This document shows positions 16,422 through 24,443 of a DNA stretch of 64,000 bases, one piece after another. The DNA is from Chitinimonas sp. BJB300 (GTDB lineage: Bacteria; Pseudomonadota; Gammaproteobacteria; Burkholderiales; Chitinimonadaceae): assembly GCF_002735695.1 (NCBI RefSeq), contig NZ_PDZH01000002.1, positions 1-64,000 on the forward strand, given 5' to 3'. Within the stretch, counting starts at the first letter, position 1, and each line of letters opens with the position of its first letter. The translations under genes were made by a program, and so were the position numbers. Below the pieces are notes generated by a model. The model made no database searches, was not told the DNA's origin, and saw nothing but the letters and a program-made list of their open reading frames with translations.

Positions 16422-18020
16422 ATGCACATTATTCCTTTCCATTTACTTTCCCTATTTGCTTTCGCTGCGTCGCTGTTTGTGCCGCCGGCGATGGCTGATG
16501 ACGCTGGTGTGCCCACCAATGATACTGGTTTGCCAATGCAGGCCCCCGTTGATGTCGCACAACCTATTCTTTCGTTGACGCCTACCGAACAAGCCGATTT
16601 ATGGGCCCGGGTACGGCATGGATTCAAGATGGAAAACCTGGACAATGCCCAAGTGCGTGCCCAGGAACAGTTCTACGCCAAGAACCCCGAGTACATGCGG
16701 CGAGTAGTGGAGCGCAGCCGGCGTTATCTTTATTTCATCGTGGGTGAAGTTGAACGCCGTGGCATGCCCACTGAATTGGCGTTGTTACCCATCGTAGAAA
16801 GCGCCTTTGTTCCTAAAGCTCAGTCGCACGCCATGGCTTCGGGCCTTTGGCAGTTCATTCCTGCGACGGGTCAGCGTTATGGTTTGGAGCGTACCTGGTG
16901 GTATGACGGTCGCCAGGATGTCATGGCGGCAACCTATGCTGCGCTCGACTATTTGCAAGACCTATATAACCAGTTTGGTGATTGGCAACTTGCCTTGGCT
17001 GCTTACAACTGGGGTGAAGGCGGGGTAGGCCGGGCTTTGGCGAAGACCCGCGCCAAGGGTTTGGATGACGATTTCGAGAGCATCAGAAAGCCGCGCGAGA
17101 CGGAGAACTACGTTCCCAAGCTGATTGCTGTGCGCAATATCATTGCCAACCCTGCTGCTTATGGATTGACCCTTCCTTCTGTACCGGACAAACCTTATTT
17201 CCAACCCGTCGCCACTGGTCGGCACATGGATTTGCAGGTAGTTGCCAAGCTTGCCGGTACAACCATGGAAGAATTGTTGATGCTGAACCCCGGCCTTATC
17301 CGTCCGGTGTTTGCGCATAAGGAAGACCGTAAGTTACTGCTGCCGATCGATAACGTTGAAAAATTTGAGCAGAATCTCAAGAGCTATGATGCGCCGCTCT
17401 TGTCGTGGCAGCCCTATGTAACGAAGCGTGGGGAGTCGCTTGAGGCCATTGCCAGTAGGTTCAATATCCAGATGGCTGAGCTGAAGGATGTGAACAAGCT
17501 AGGTAATATCCGAGCAGCAAACGGTCAAACCATTCTGGTGCCGATTCGTGCGGATATGAACATAAGCGACCGGCAGAACTTGGCTTCCATTATTTCAAGC
17601 GCCGTTGCAACCGTTGGCGATAGCAACGAGATAGCCCCCAGCAAACCGAAGACAACGCTCATTCAGCATAAGGTTGGCAAGGGCGAGACGTTGTTCAGTA
17701 TCGCCAAGCATTACGGCATGCCGGTAGCTGAATTGAAAGTGCTGAATGGTTTAAGTTCAAACGGTGTATCGATCGGCAATAACCTTAAAGTAAGTGCGGG
17801 TGCGATGACTGCGTCTTTGCCAAGTAACAGCAAAACTGCCGAAAAAGAAGGGGTAAAGCATGCCAAGACCCGTCTGTATATCGTACGTAACGGCGATACC
17901 TTGGACGAGATAGCACGCAAGCATGATGTAAGCGTGGGCGAGCTGAGGAAATGGAATCGCCCGGCAGCCCGTGGAATGTTAAGGGCGGGTTACAAGTTAC
18001 AGATACCGCACATGCGTTGA
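16422..18020 (+). CDS. mltD: Membrane-bound lytic murein transglycosylase D with three LysM domains
   Basis: MltD cleaves the glycan chain of peptidoglycan to 1,6-anhydromuropeptides. From ATG 16422 the product is 532 residues with a signal peptide ending at PPAMADD. No lipobox Cys is visible, so it may be soluble in the periplasm, unlike lipoprotein MltD. The SLT domain carries the catalytic Glu in LPIVESAFVPKAQS, then ASGLWQFIPATGQRYGL and ALAAYNWGEGGV. Three LysM repeats follow: YVTKRGESLEAIASRF, HKVGKGETLFSIAKHYG and YIVRNGDTLDEIARKH. Its position after gloB matches the E. coli order. A strong terminator follows. Confidence 0.94.
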   Translation: MHIIPFHLLSLFAFAASLFVPPAMADDAGVPTNDTGLPMQAPVDVAQPILSLTPTEQADLWARVRHGFKMENLDNAQVRAQEQFYAKNPEYMRRVVERSRRYLYFIVGEVERRGMPTELALLPIVESAFVPKAQSHAMASGLWQFIPATGQRYGLERTWWYDGRQDVMAATYAALDYLQDLYNQFGDWQLALAAYNWGEGGVGRALAKTRAKGLDDDFESIRKPRETENYVPKLIAVRNIIANPAAYGLTLPSVPDKPYFQPVATGRHMDLQVVAKLAGTTMEELLMLNPGLIRPVFAHKEDRKLLLPIDNVEKFEQNLKSYDAPLLSWQPYVTKRGESLEAIASRFNIQMAELKDVNKLGNIRAANGQTILVPIRADMNISDRQNLASIISSAVATVGDSNEIAPSKPKTTLIQHKVGKGETLFSIAKHYGMPVAELKVLNGLSSNGVSIGNNLKVSAGAMTASLPSNSKTAEKEGVKHAKTRLYIVRNGDTLDEIARKHDVSVGELRKWNRPAARGMLRAGYKLQIPHMR

Positions 18021-18024
18021 AGCA

Positions 18025-18062
18025 AATAAATAACCCCCGTTTTTGCGGGGGTTATTTATTTG
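18025..18062. terminator. Bidirectional terminator after mltD
   Basis: AAATAACCCCCG, a TTTTTG loop and CGGGGGTTATTTATTT form a long perfect stem with A-rich left and T-rich right flanks, immediately after the mltD stop. It ends mltD and could also stop transcription arriving from the right. Confidence 0.9.
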
Positions 18063-18087
18063 GTGTGAGTTGTTTCAATTACTGCAC

Positions 18088-18221
18088 TAGACCCTGTTCA
18101 ATACCGGTTTTGTTTCGGTGATGCGGCGTTGCTAGCCTCCTCGGAATGCTTGATGACCACGCGTAAACGCCGCTCCCTCTGTTGTCCTGCTCAAGCCTGC
18201 GAGACTTTGAACAGGTACTTA
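18088..18221 (+). repeat. Degenerate family A repeat (copy A0)
   Basis: A diverged plus-oriented family A element: the ends TAGACCCTGTTCAA and TTGAACAGGTACTTA are still recognisable, as is the internal CTCGGAATGCT. It shares its right-hand TA with copy A1, which follows in opposite orientation, so the two form a head-to-head tandem. Confidence 0.55.
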
Positions 18222-18364
18222 GAACCTGTCTAATGTCTCGCGAGCTAGGGCAAGATAAGGCGAAAACAGCTGAGGAAGCGGAGTTTACAAGTGGTAAATG
18301 AGCATTCCGAGGGTGTTTTCAACGCCATATTGCCGACGCACAGCAGACTTTAGACAGGCTCTTA
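18220..18364 (-). repeat. Dispersed MITE-like repeat, family A, copy A1
   Basis: A 145-bp inverted copy bounded by TAGAACCTGTCTAATGTCT and AGACTTTAGACAGGCTCTTA. The interior (TTGCCGACGC, GGAATGCTCATTT read on the minus strand) is nearly identical to the copies at 19.6, 48.3, 50.4, 52.9 and 56.7 kb. Its right end TTA at 18362-18364 is the stop codon of the msrC gene read on the minus strand. Confidence 0.9.
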
Positions 18365-18841
18365 GAAATCTGTCGCTTTAACGAAGCGGGCTATCAGCAT
18401 TTGCAACCCTGCTTCATCTGCATCGCTAAACCGGTGTGTTTCCGGGCTGTCGATATCAAATACCCCAATCAGTTTTCCTGCCGCAATGATGGGTAGAACG
18501 ATTTCCGAATTGGACGCTGAATCACAAGCAATATGACCAGGGAAGAGGTGGACATCGTCCACCCTTAGGGTTTTTTGCATGGCGGCAACCGTACCGCAAA
18601 CACCGCGCCCAAATGGAATCCGTACGCAGGCAACCTTGCCTTGGAAGGGGCCGAGTATGAGTTCTTCATTACGCACCAAGTAAAAACCTGCCCAGTTCAG
18701 GGCCGCTAATGTTTGATAAATAAAGGCAGAAAATTGTGCCGCATTGGCGATAAAGTTGCGCTCGCCTTCGAACAGGCTGGCCAATTGTCTGTCCAGTTCG
18801 TGGTAATTGGGGCTGCGGCTCGGGTCTGTGGTATTGAACAT
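18362..18841 (-). CDS. msrC: Free methionine-(R)-sulfoxide reductase (GAF domain)
   Basis: The enzyme reduces free L-methionine-(R)-sulfoxide in the cytoplasm using thioredoxin. From ATG 18841 (AGGA nine bases before) the product is 159 residues, close to E. coli MsrC (about 165). The GAF core shows LNWAGFYLV, LGPFQGKVACVRIPFGRGVCGT and GHIACDSASNSEIVLPI; the three Cys in these segments match the catalytic and resolving cysteines of the family. Its TAA stop is formed by the first bases of repeat copy A1, so the natural stop region has been replaced or restored by the element. Confidence 0.93.
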   Translation of the reverse strand: MFNTTDPSRSPNYHELDRQLASLFEGERNFIANAAQFSAFIYQTLAALNWAGFYLVRNEELILGPFQGKVACVRIPFGRGVCGTVAAMQKTLRVDDVHLFPGHIACDSASNSEIVLPIIAAGKLIGVFDIDSPETHRFSDADEAGLQMLIARFVKATDF

Positions 18842-18940
18842 GCGGCTGAATCCTGAAAGGCAGGCCAACGATGATAGCACTGGCATGGAACGGCGGCCGG
18901 CGAACCCTGTCTATGGCCCATGTTATGGAGGAATGTTGGT

Positions 18941-19615
18941 GTGAATGAGCGAAGTCAGGGGGTATTGCTGGGCTGTGTGTTATCGCTATTGCTGCATGGG
19001 CTGCTGTTTTGGCTGTGGCCCACACAACGTATGGGCGTGCGTCAGAAGTCAGTTAGCCTGGAGGTAGCGCTAAGGTCATTACCTGCTGTAGACCAGCCAG
19101 CGCAACCGATCTATATTGACCCACCGCGGCCGGAGAAACCGATAGCGCCCAAAGCGATTAAGCCATCCCAAGTCCATCGTAGAACTGAGCCTCAAGTCGT
19201 TTTGCAAGCTAAACCATCTCAGCCATCGGATGATCTGCCTTCCGAAAAAGTGGTTAATGAAGCGCCTTCAGCACCGTTACTGAGCCTGACTGAACGTGCT
19301 TTGGCAGGTGTGAAAGCGGCAGACCAAACGGTAAGAGCTGAACAAGGGGGGCAACGCGATTTGCTGGCTGTGCCTACTCAGCATCGGAATTTGTTCAAGC
19401 TATCGCCCTCCCTTCAAACAGCCTTGGCGCGTAGCTTTGAAAATGAATTGGCCGAGTTGGTTATCTTGGAGAAAACAGAATCGCAAGAAGGGTCGGACAG
19501 AGTGACCAAGATTCGAACCAACAAGGGCACCTATTGCTTGCGGGAAATGCTGGTCAAACCCGCTTACCTTCGCGGTATGGTGACGGTGCCACGTTTTGGT
19601 GGTTGTGGGCCTTAG
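18941..19615 (+). CDS. Single-pass, proline-rich periplasmic protein (TonB-like layout), function unknown
   Basis: The start is probably GTG 18941, which has GGAGGAA seven bases before it; the frame also opens at ATG 18920. The 224-residue product has an N-terminal membrane anchor (LLGCVLSLLLHGLLFWLWP), then a Pro/Lys-rich periplasmic stretch (DPPRPEKPIAPKAIKPSQ) and a globular C-terminal part with SLTERALAGVKAADQ, GTYCLREM and a closing CGP. The anchor plus Pro-rich linker resembles TonB, but the C-terminal TonB fold and YPxxA motif are not seen. The TAG stop lies inside the end of repeat A2. Confidence 0.7.
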   Translation: MNERSQGVLLGCVLSLLLHGLLFWLWPTQRMGVRQKSVSLEVALRSLPAVDQPAQPIYIDPPRPEKPIAPKAIKPSQVHRRTEPQVVLQAKPSQPSDDLPSEKVVNEAPSAPLLSLTERALAGVKAADQTVRAEQGGQRDLLAVPTQHRNLFKLSPSLQTALARSFENELAELVILEKTESQEGSDRVTKIRTNKGTYCLREMLVKPAYLRGMVTVPRFGGCGP

Positions 19616-19757
19616 AACTTGTCTAAAGTCTGCTGCGCGTCGGCAATCTGGCGTTGAAAACGTCCTCGAAATGCTCATTTACCCTGTGTAAACTCCGCTT
19701 CCTCAGCTGTTTTCGCCTTATCTTGCATTAGCTCGCGAGACTTTAGACAGGCTCTTA
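19613..19757 (+). repeat. Dispersed MITE-like repeat, family A, copy A2
   Basis: A 145-bp plus-oriented element from TAGAACTTGTCTAAAGTCT to AGACTTTAGACAGGCTCTTA. Its first TAG is the stop codon of the upstream gene. The interior carries the typical GCGTCGGCAAT, TTGAAAAC, TGCTCATTTACC and CAGCTGTTTTCGCC segments. Confidence 0.9.
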
Positions 19758-19800
19758 GAGTCTGTATAAAGCGTGCTCAAAAGACTTTAAACAGATTCCG
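19756..19800 (+). repeat. Internally deleted family A/B derivative
   Basis: About 45 bp directly after A2 and sharing its terminal TA: TAGAGTCTGTATAAAG, a short centre, then AGACTTTAAACAGATTCCG. Only the two inverted ends remain, as expected of a deletion derivative that could still be cut and moved. Confidence 0.5.
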
Positions 19801-19837
19801 GGACTTGGAACCTGTTTTTCGTTTATAGCGACTAGCT

Positions 19838-20794
19838 TCACTTAGGCGGTTCGATTTCCCAGCCTTGATAGTCGTCCAGGTTGTCTTGGGTAAGCAGCGT
19901 TGGTTTGAGGTGGATGGTTGTTTGCGGCACAGTTTTGCCAGCAAGAAATGTCACCGCCAACTCTACTGCTTTTTGCGCCATGGCATAGGGGTCTTGTTTC
20001 GAAGAGCCTAATACCTTGGGTTTACGACGCATCAAGTCGGCAATTTCTGGCGAGCCATCCACGCTGATCAAAAATACGTCTTTGCGTCCGGCATCGCTTA
20101 AGGCTTTGTCCGACCCAACTGCTTGGCGATCATTGATGGTGAATACGCCTTTAACGGCTGGGTCGGCCTTCAGGATTTGGGCCATCGCACTACGTCCCCC
20201 CGCGGGCGAGCCTTTACCGTTGTAGTCGCCGGGCACCAGTTGTATGTCTGGGTAGCGAAGCCACGCTTGTTTGCAGCCGCTGACGCGTTCTCGGACAGAA
20301 GAAACATCCGGGCCGGTTTGAATGGCGACTTTCCCCCGGCCTTGCATGCTGCGCGCCAAGTAGTCACAAGCAATCTGACCTGCTAGCAGGTTGTCGGTCA
20401 TCACCGTGGCATGTGCGCCTTCTGCGGCGACATCGACTGCAATCACGATGATGCCGGCCATGCGTGCCTGGGCAATCATAGGGCCGATATCGGTGGTGCT
20501 GGCAGCATTCAAGAAGAGCACGCGAACCTTGCGTGTCAGTAACTGATCAAGGTTGGATTGGTTGCGTTGAGAATCGTATTCGTTTTGCAGAGTAACGACT
20601 TCGACAGCGGGGTCGACGACGCGGGCATAGTGCACTATGCCGCGAACCAGGGCTTGGAAGAAGGGGTTGGCCAGGGAGCTGGCCTCAATACCGATCACAC
20701 CGAGACTGCCTGCCAATGACGCTGGCGATGCAATCAGCAGGCAGAGCACCAGCAGGGCTTGGCGTCGAAGGTGGGAATAGAAAATTTTAAACAT
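19838..20794 (-). CDS. Sugar-type ABC transporter substrate-binding protein (RbsB-like)
   Basis: The 318-residue protein has a signal peptide (SHLRRQALLVLCLLIASPASLAGS) and the type I periplasmic binding fold of ribose and galactose binders: ANPFFQALVRGIVHYA, DQLLTRKVRVLFLNAAS, GIIVIAVDVAAEGAHATVMTDN, VFTINDRQAVGSDKAL and FLISVDGSPEIADLMR. The family binds pentoses, hexoses or AI-2-like ligands. No permease or ATPase gene is adjacent, so it is an orphan. AGGG lies six bases before the ATG, and four heptamer repeats sit just upstream of that. Confidence 0.85.
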   Translation of the reverse strand: MFKIFYSHLRRQALLVLCLLIASPASLAGSLGVIGIEASSLANPFFQALVRGIVHYARVVDPAVEVVTLQNEYDSQRNQSNLDQLLTRKVRVLFLNAASTTDIGPMIAQARMAGIIVIAVDVAAEGAHATVMTDNLLAGQIACDYLARSMQGRGKVAIQTGPDVSSVRERVSGCKQAWLRYPDIQLVPGDYNGKGSPAGGRSAMAQILKADPAVKGVFTINDRQAVGSDKALSDAGRKDVFLISVDGSPEIADLMRRKPKVLGSSKQDPYAMAQKAVELAVTFLAGKTVPQTTIHLKPTLLTQDNLDDYQGWEIEPPK

Positions 20795-20803
20795 TTTGAC
20801 CCT

Positions 20804-20831
20804 GCGTGCGGCGTGCGGCGTGCGGCGTGTG
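20804..20831. repeat. Four tandem GCGTGCG heptamers in the 5' UTR
   Basis: Three exact GCGTGCG units and one GCGTGTG lie 10 bp upstream of the RbsB-like start codon on the minus strand, just before its ribosome-binding site. Short tandem repeats in this position can change copy number by slippage and alter leader length or promoter spacing. Confidence 0.6.
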
Positions 20832-21005
20832 GACCGCGCCGTGTGATGTCTGATCTACGTTGGATAGCTCTACTATAGATATACAGCTAAACACGGTGTT
20901 TTTTCCTAATCGAATCAGATTGTATGAGAGAGGCAAACGATTGCGTGCCAGAATGATCGCGCGGCTGATTAGATAGGCGGCGCGCAATCGAGCGGACTGA
21001 TGTAT

Positions 21006-22304
21006 TTATTCGGCAGTCTGAAATAGCGCTAAGGCTGCGATAACTTCCTCGCGGCTGATGCCATCAGCCAATTGGATCGGCGCATCAACCAGTGCCCCGC
21101 CGTCCTGCTTGAGCCGGCTTACCCATTGGCCCGCATCCTTGCCGTGCTCAAAACCTTGGCTTTGCAGCAATAGTCGGCCATCGGCTGCATTCAGCTTGAA
21201 ATAGAATTGGCCATCGGCTTCGCGGTATTGCTTAAATATCGGTAACGTTGACTTGGCAATTTCGACTGTGTTGCTGCTAATGGGTACAGCGGTAAAGCTG
21301 CCCAGGCCCACCGCTTGACGCAGGGTGGCGAGAAAGGGCGCGGCAATCGCACGCGCTTTGGCTGCGCCTTTTTGCAATGTGGCTTCAATCTTCTCGGGGT
21401 TGGCGATTAGCGCTTCATAGCGTTCACGCATTGGCCCGATCTCTTGTTCGATCCGCTCGAAAAGACGCCGCTTTGCCACACCCCAGCCAAGGCCTGCCAC
21501 CAATTCAGCCCTGAATGCGGCGGTTTCCTCGGCGTTGGCGAAGGCGGCATACAAGGTGATGAGAGAGTTGCTGTCGGGGTCTTTTGCTTCGCCCGGCATA
21601 CGGGAATCGGTAACGATTTTGGCAATGGCTTCCTGCAAGCCTTTGGCGCCACCTTGGAACAAGGGGATCGTGTTGTCGTAGCTTTTGCTCATCTTGCGGC
21701 CATCAAGACCCGGCAAAAGCGCGATCTCGTCGCTGATCTTGGCTTCTGGCAGCACAAACAGTTCTTTGCCCTGACCAAACAGATAATTGAAGCGTTGGGC
21801 GATGTCACGCGCCATTTCCAGGTGCTGAGCCTGATCACGGCCCACCGGCACCTGGTGTGCATTGAACATCAAGATGTCGGCCGTCATCAGTACTGGATAG
21901 CAAAACAGGCCCATGGTGATGCCATGGTCGGTTTCTTCGCCCGCCGCTTCGTTGATATCTGTAGAGGCTTTGTAGGCATGGGCCCGGTTCATCAGGCCCT
22001 TGGCGGTAACACAGGTCAACAACCAGTTCAGTTCTGTAATCTCAGGGATGTCGCTTTGGCGATAGATGGTAACCCGTTCCGGATCGAGACCAGCCGCCAA
22101 CCAGATGGCCGCCATTTCCAAACGGGAACGCGCAACGCGTGCGGGGTCATCGCACTTAACCAGCGCATGGAAATCAGCCAGGAAGAAGAAACCTTCGGTT
22201 CCGTCTTGATAACTGGCGGCGATAGCTGGGCGGATAGCCCCTACGTAATTGCCAAGGTGGGGCGTGCCGGTCGTGGTAACGCCGGTCAAAACGCGGGTGG
22301 TCAT
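21006..22304 (-). CDS. trpS: Tryptophanyl-tRNA synthetase with extra C-terminal DUF1508-like domain
   Basis: TrpRS charges tRNA-Trp. From ATG 22304 the product is 432 residues, about 100 longer than the usual 330. The catalytic part has TGVTTTGTPHLGNYVGAI (the HIGH-type signature), GLMNRAHAYK, PVGRDQAQHLEMARDIA and GLDGRKMSKSYDN (KMSKS loop). The added C-terminus, from about residue 340, contains QFYFKLNAADGRLLLQSQGFEHGKDA, which resembles the YegP/DUF1508 repeat (a small beta-beta-alpha unit). Whether it binds tRNA is unknown. A start at 22328 is also open but adds no conserved residues. Confidence 0.94.
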   Translation of the reverse strand: MTTRVLTGVTTTGTPHLGNYVGAIRPAIAASYQDGTEGFFFLADFHALVKCDDPARVARSRLEMAAIWLAAGLDPERVTIYRQSDIPEITELNWLLTCVTAKGLMNRAHAYKASTDINEAAGEETDHGITMGLFCYPVLMTADILMFNAHQVPVGRDQAQHLEMARDIAQRFNYLFGQGKELFVLPEAKISDEIALLPGLDGRKMSKSYDNTIPLFQGGAKGLQEAIAKIVTDSRMPGEAKDPDSNSLITLYAAFANAEETAAFRAELVAGLGWGVAKRRLFERIEQEIGPMRERYEALIANPEKIEATLQKGAAKARAIAAPFLATLRQAVGLGSFTAVPISSNTVEIAKSTLPIFKQYREADGQFYFKLNAADGRLLLQSQGFEHGKDAGQWVSRLKQDGGALVDAPIQLADGISREEVIAALALFQTAE

Positions 22305-22386
22305 GGTGGGAGTGTCCTTACACTTCAATGCAGGCAGGCAGTCTAGCTTGCCAAAGGGGTGGGTGGCTATGGGGGCACAAGCTAAA

Positions 22387-23853
22387 TCAAAGGTGCTGGT
22401 GCGTGCTTAACACACGTCCAACTTCGCTCGCCACCTCGTCTGCAAGGGTGACCAAACCACCTGTACGCGCTACCAATTGGTCGCTCGCCTTGCCATGCGC
22501 CCATACCCCCAAATTCGCGGCTTGCCATGCATTCAAGCCTTGTGCCAAAAGCGCGCCGATAAGCCCGCTTAGCACATCGCCTTGGCCGACATTGGCCATG
22601 GCGGCGCTGCCACCGGTATTGACGGCGATTTGTGTCTCGTCTGCGACGAGGCTGCCGGCGCCCTTGAGCACTACCGTAGCGTGAAATCGCGTGGCCAGTG
22701 TCTGGGCGGCATCGAAGCGTTGTGCTTGGATGGTGGCAGTACTGCAAGCCAGCAGCCGGGCTGCTTCACTGGGGTGGGGGGTAAGCACGGTTGGAGACTT
22801 GCGTGCCCGTACTTGTTCCGCCAGGTCGGTATCGGCGGCGATAAGGTTCAGCGCATCCGCATCTATCAGCAGGGGTTTGGGCGCTTGCAACGCCTGGGTC
22901 ACTACGTTCTTTGCCATATCGCTTTGACCTAGTCCGGGGCCAAGCACGATCACGTCAGCAGATTCACTTAGCTGGGAAACGGTTTTTATAACTGTAAGCT
23001 GGCGAAACATCAGTTCTGGGCGAAGGAGATCGATACTGGGGCCATGTGGGTCCAGCTGGCCGACAAACACCTTGCCACAGCCCGCATGTAAGGCCGCGCG
23101 GCCTGCCAGCATGCTGGCACCCGCCATACCGGCCGCCCCACCTAGGATCAGGACGCTGCCAAAGCTGCCTTTGTGGCTGTCGGATTCCCGTTTAAGCGAT
23201 ACCGACTGGGCAATCTCCTGGCTCGCCTGTAATTCGCCGTTGGGGAGCTGATCTGGTGATAGTCCCAGCGTCGCCAACTGTCGTTCGCCTACGTGGTTAC
23301 AGGCTGCTCCGGTGAGGAGACCACGCGCCGTGGCAATGAAGCTTAGCGTCCAACGGGCATAGATCGCGACGCTGGGCAGCGCACCACTATCAGCCAAAAT
23401 GCCGCTGGGGACATCAAGCGCCAGCACAGGCAAGCCAAGCCCATTCACACTGTTGATGAGTGTTTCCCACTCAGAGTCGAGTCGCCGATTCAAGCCGATA
23501 CCGAAAAGGCCATCTATCACCACATGGTAGGGGCTGGCTGGCAGATGATGGACTTCTACGCCGCCACTGGTGCGCCAGTCACGGTAGGCTAAAGTAGCAT
23601 CGATAGGTAGCTTGCTTGGCCCGCTGGGCAATACAACGGTGACGGGGTAGCCCAGCTCACGTAGCAAGCGCGCTGCCACCAATGCATCACCCCCGTTATT
23701 CCCTGGCCCGGCTAATATCAGCACATGTGCTTGTTGACCAAAGCGTTGGCGGATGAAATCAGCTGCCGCCAAGCCAGCCCGTTGCATTAATGGCAGGCCC
23801 TGCGCTTGCGCAGCGTGTTCAATCTGGCGAAGTTGGGCTACTGAGTAGAACAT
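22387..23853 (-). CDS. nnr: Bifunctional NAD(P)H-hydrate epimerase / ADP-dependent NAD(P)H-hydrate dehydratase
   Basis: The protein repairs damaged NADHX and NADPHX: the N-terminal domain epimerises the R and S forms, and the C-terminal domain dehydrates the S form using ADP. From ATG 23853 there are 488 residues. The epimerase part shows LPLMQRAGLAAADF, LILAGPGNNGGDALVAARLL and VIDGLFGIGLNR; the dehydratase part shows GSVLILGGAAGMAGASMLAGRAAL, VLGPGLGQS, LLIDADALNLIA, LTPHPSEAARLL, VVLKGAGSLVAD and GDVLSGLIGALLAQG. It is equivalent to E. coli NnrD/YjeF. Its 5' end lies close to the divergent flavodoxin-like gene. Confidence 0.95.
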   Translation of the reverse strand: MFYSVAQLRQIEHAAQAQGLPLMQRAGLAAADFIRQRFGQQAHVLILAGPGNNGGDALVAARLLRELGYPVTVVLPSGPSKLPIDATLAYRDWRTSGGVEVHHLPASPYHVVIDGLFGIGLNRRLDSEWETLINSVNGLGLPVLALDVPSGILADSGALPSVAIYARWTLSFIATARGLLTGAACNHVGERQLATLGLSPDQLPNGELQASQEIAQSVSLKRESDSHKGSFGSVLILGGAAGMAGASMLAGRAALHAGCGKVFVGQLDPHGPSIDLLRPELMFRQLTVIKTVSQLSESADVIVLGPGLGQSDMAKNVVTQALQAPKPLLIDADALNLIAADTDLAEQVRARKSPTVLTPHPSEAARLLACSTATIQAQRFDAAQTLATRFHATVVLKGAGSLVADETQIAVNTGGSAAMANVGQGDVLSGLIGALLAQGLNAWQAANLGVWAHGKASDQLVARTGGLVTLADEVASEVGRVLSTHQHL

Positions 23854-23900
23854 GGGAGCATACAAATAAGGGCAATGCAGGGATTGTAGCGGGGGTGGAT

Positions 23901-24359
23901 ATGAAACGATTACTGATTCTGCATGCGGGCCAAACCGAGGCTGGGCCAGTCCATGCTTTGGCTTGTGCCGCATTGGCTGGCGCGGAGGTTGAAGCCATTG
24001 AAGTGAAATTGCTGCGCGCGCTCAATGCCGACATTGAAGACTTGTTGGCTGCCCATGCCGTCTTGTTTGTCACTCCCGAAAAATTTGGCTACATGGCTGG
24101 CGCACTGAAGGACTTTTTCGACCGTACCTTCTACCCAGCCCAGGGTAAAGTCGAAGGTCTGCCCTATGCCTTGATTGTCGGGGCAGGTAACGATGGCGTG
24201 GGTGCAGCAACCGCCGTTGCGCGCATTGCACAGGGTTACCCACTCAAAGCCGTGGCCGAGCCCCTTATCGTGCGTGGCGTGCCGACCACCGAAGATACCC
24301 AGGCAGCACAGGAATTAGGTGCTGCGCTGGCTGGTGGACTTGTGTTGGGGATTTTTTAG
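23901..24359 (+). CDS. Flavodoxin-fold NAD(P)H-dependent FMN reductase-like protein
   Basis: From ATG 23901 (GGGGGTGG upstream) the product is 152 residues with a flavodoxin-like layout: KRLLILHAGQTEAG at the first beta-alpha (phosphate-binding) loop, a central AHAVLFVTPEKFGYMAGALKDFFDRTFYPAQGKVEGLPYALIVGAGNDG, and a C-terminal helix. The segment G.LKDFFDR matches the flavin-binding part of NADPH-dependent FMN reductases and WrbA-like proteins. The electron acceptor is unknown. The frame is open upstream into the nnr gene, but there it only shadows the opposite strand. Confidence 0.75.
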   Translation: MKRLLILHAGQTEAGPVHALACAALAGAEVEAIEVKLLRALNADIEDLLAAHAVLFVTPEKFGYMAGALKDFFDRTFYPAQGKVEGLPYALIVGAGNDGVGAATAVARIAQGYPLKAVAEPLIVRGVPTTEDTQAAQELGAALAGGLVLGIF

Positions 24360-24443
24360 TTAAATCTTGCTTATCCATTGTGTTTAGTGTGAGCGTTGGT
24401 TTTGCTGCTGCGTAGACCATCAACGGACAAGCATAATGGCGTG

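Noticed and set aside
18941-19615. Calling this gene tonB
   Set aside because: The C-terminal TonB fold and its conserved residues are absent and no exbBD genes are near.
21444-22346. 300-codon plus-strand frame opposite trpS
   Set aside because: It is a complement-strand shadow of trpS with no recognisable motif.
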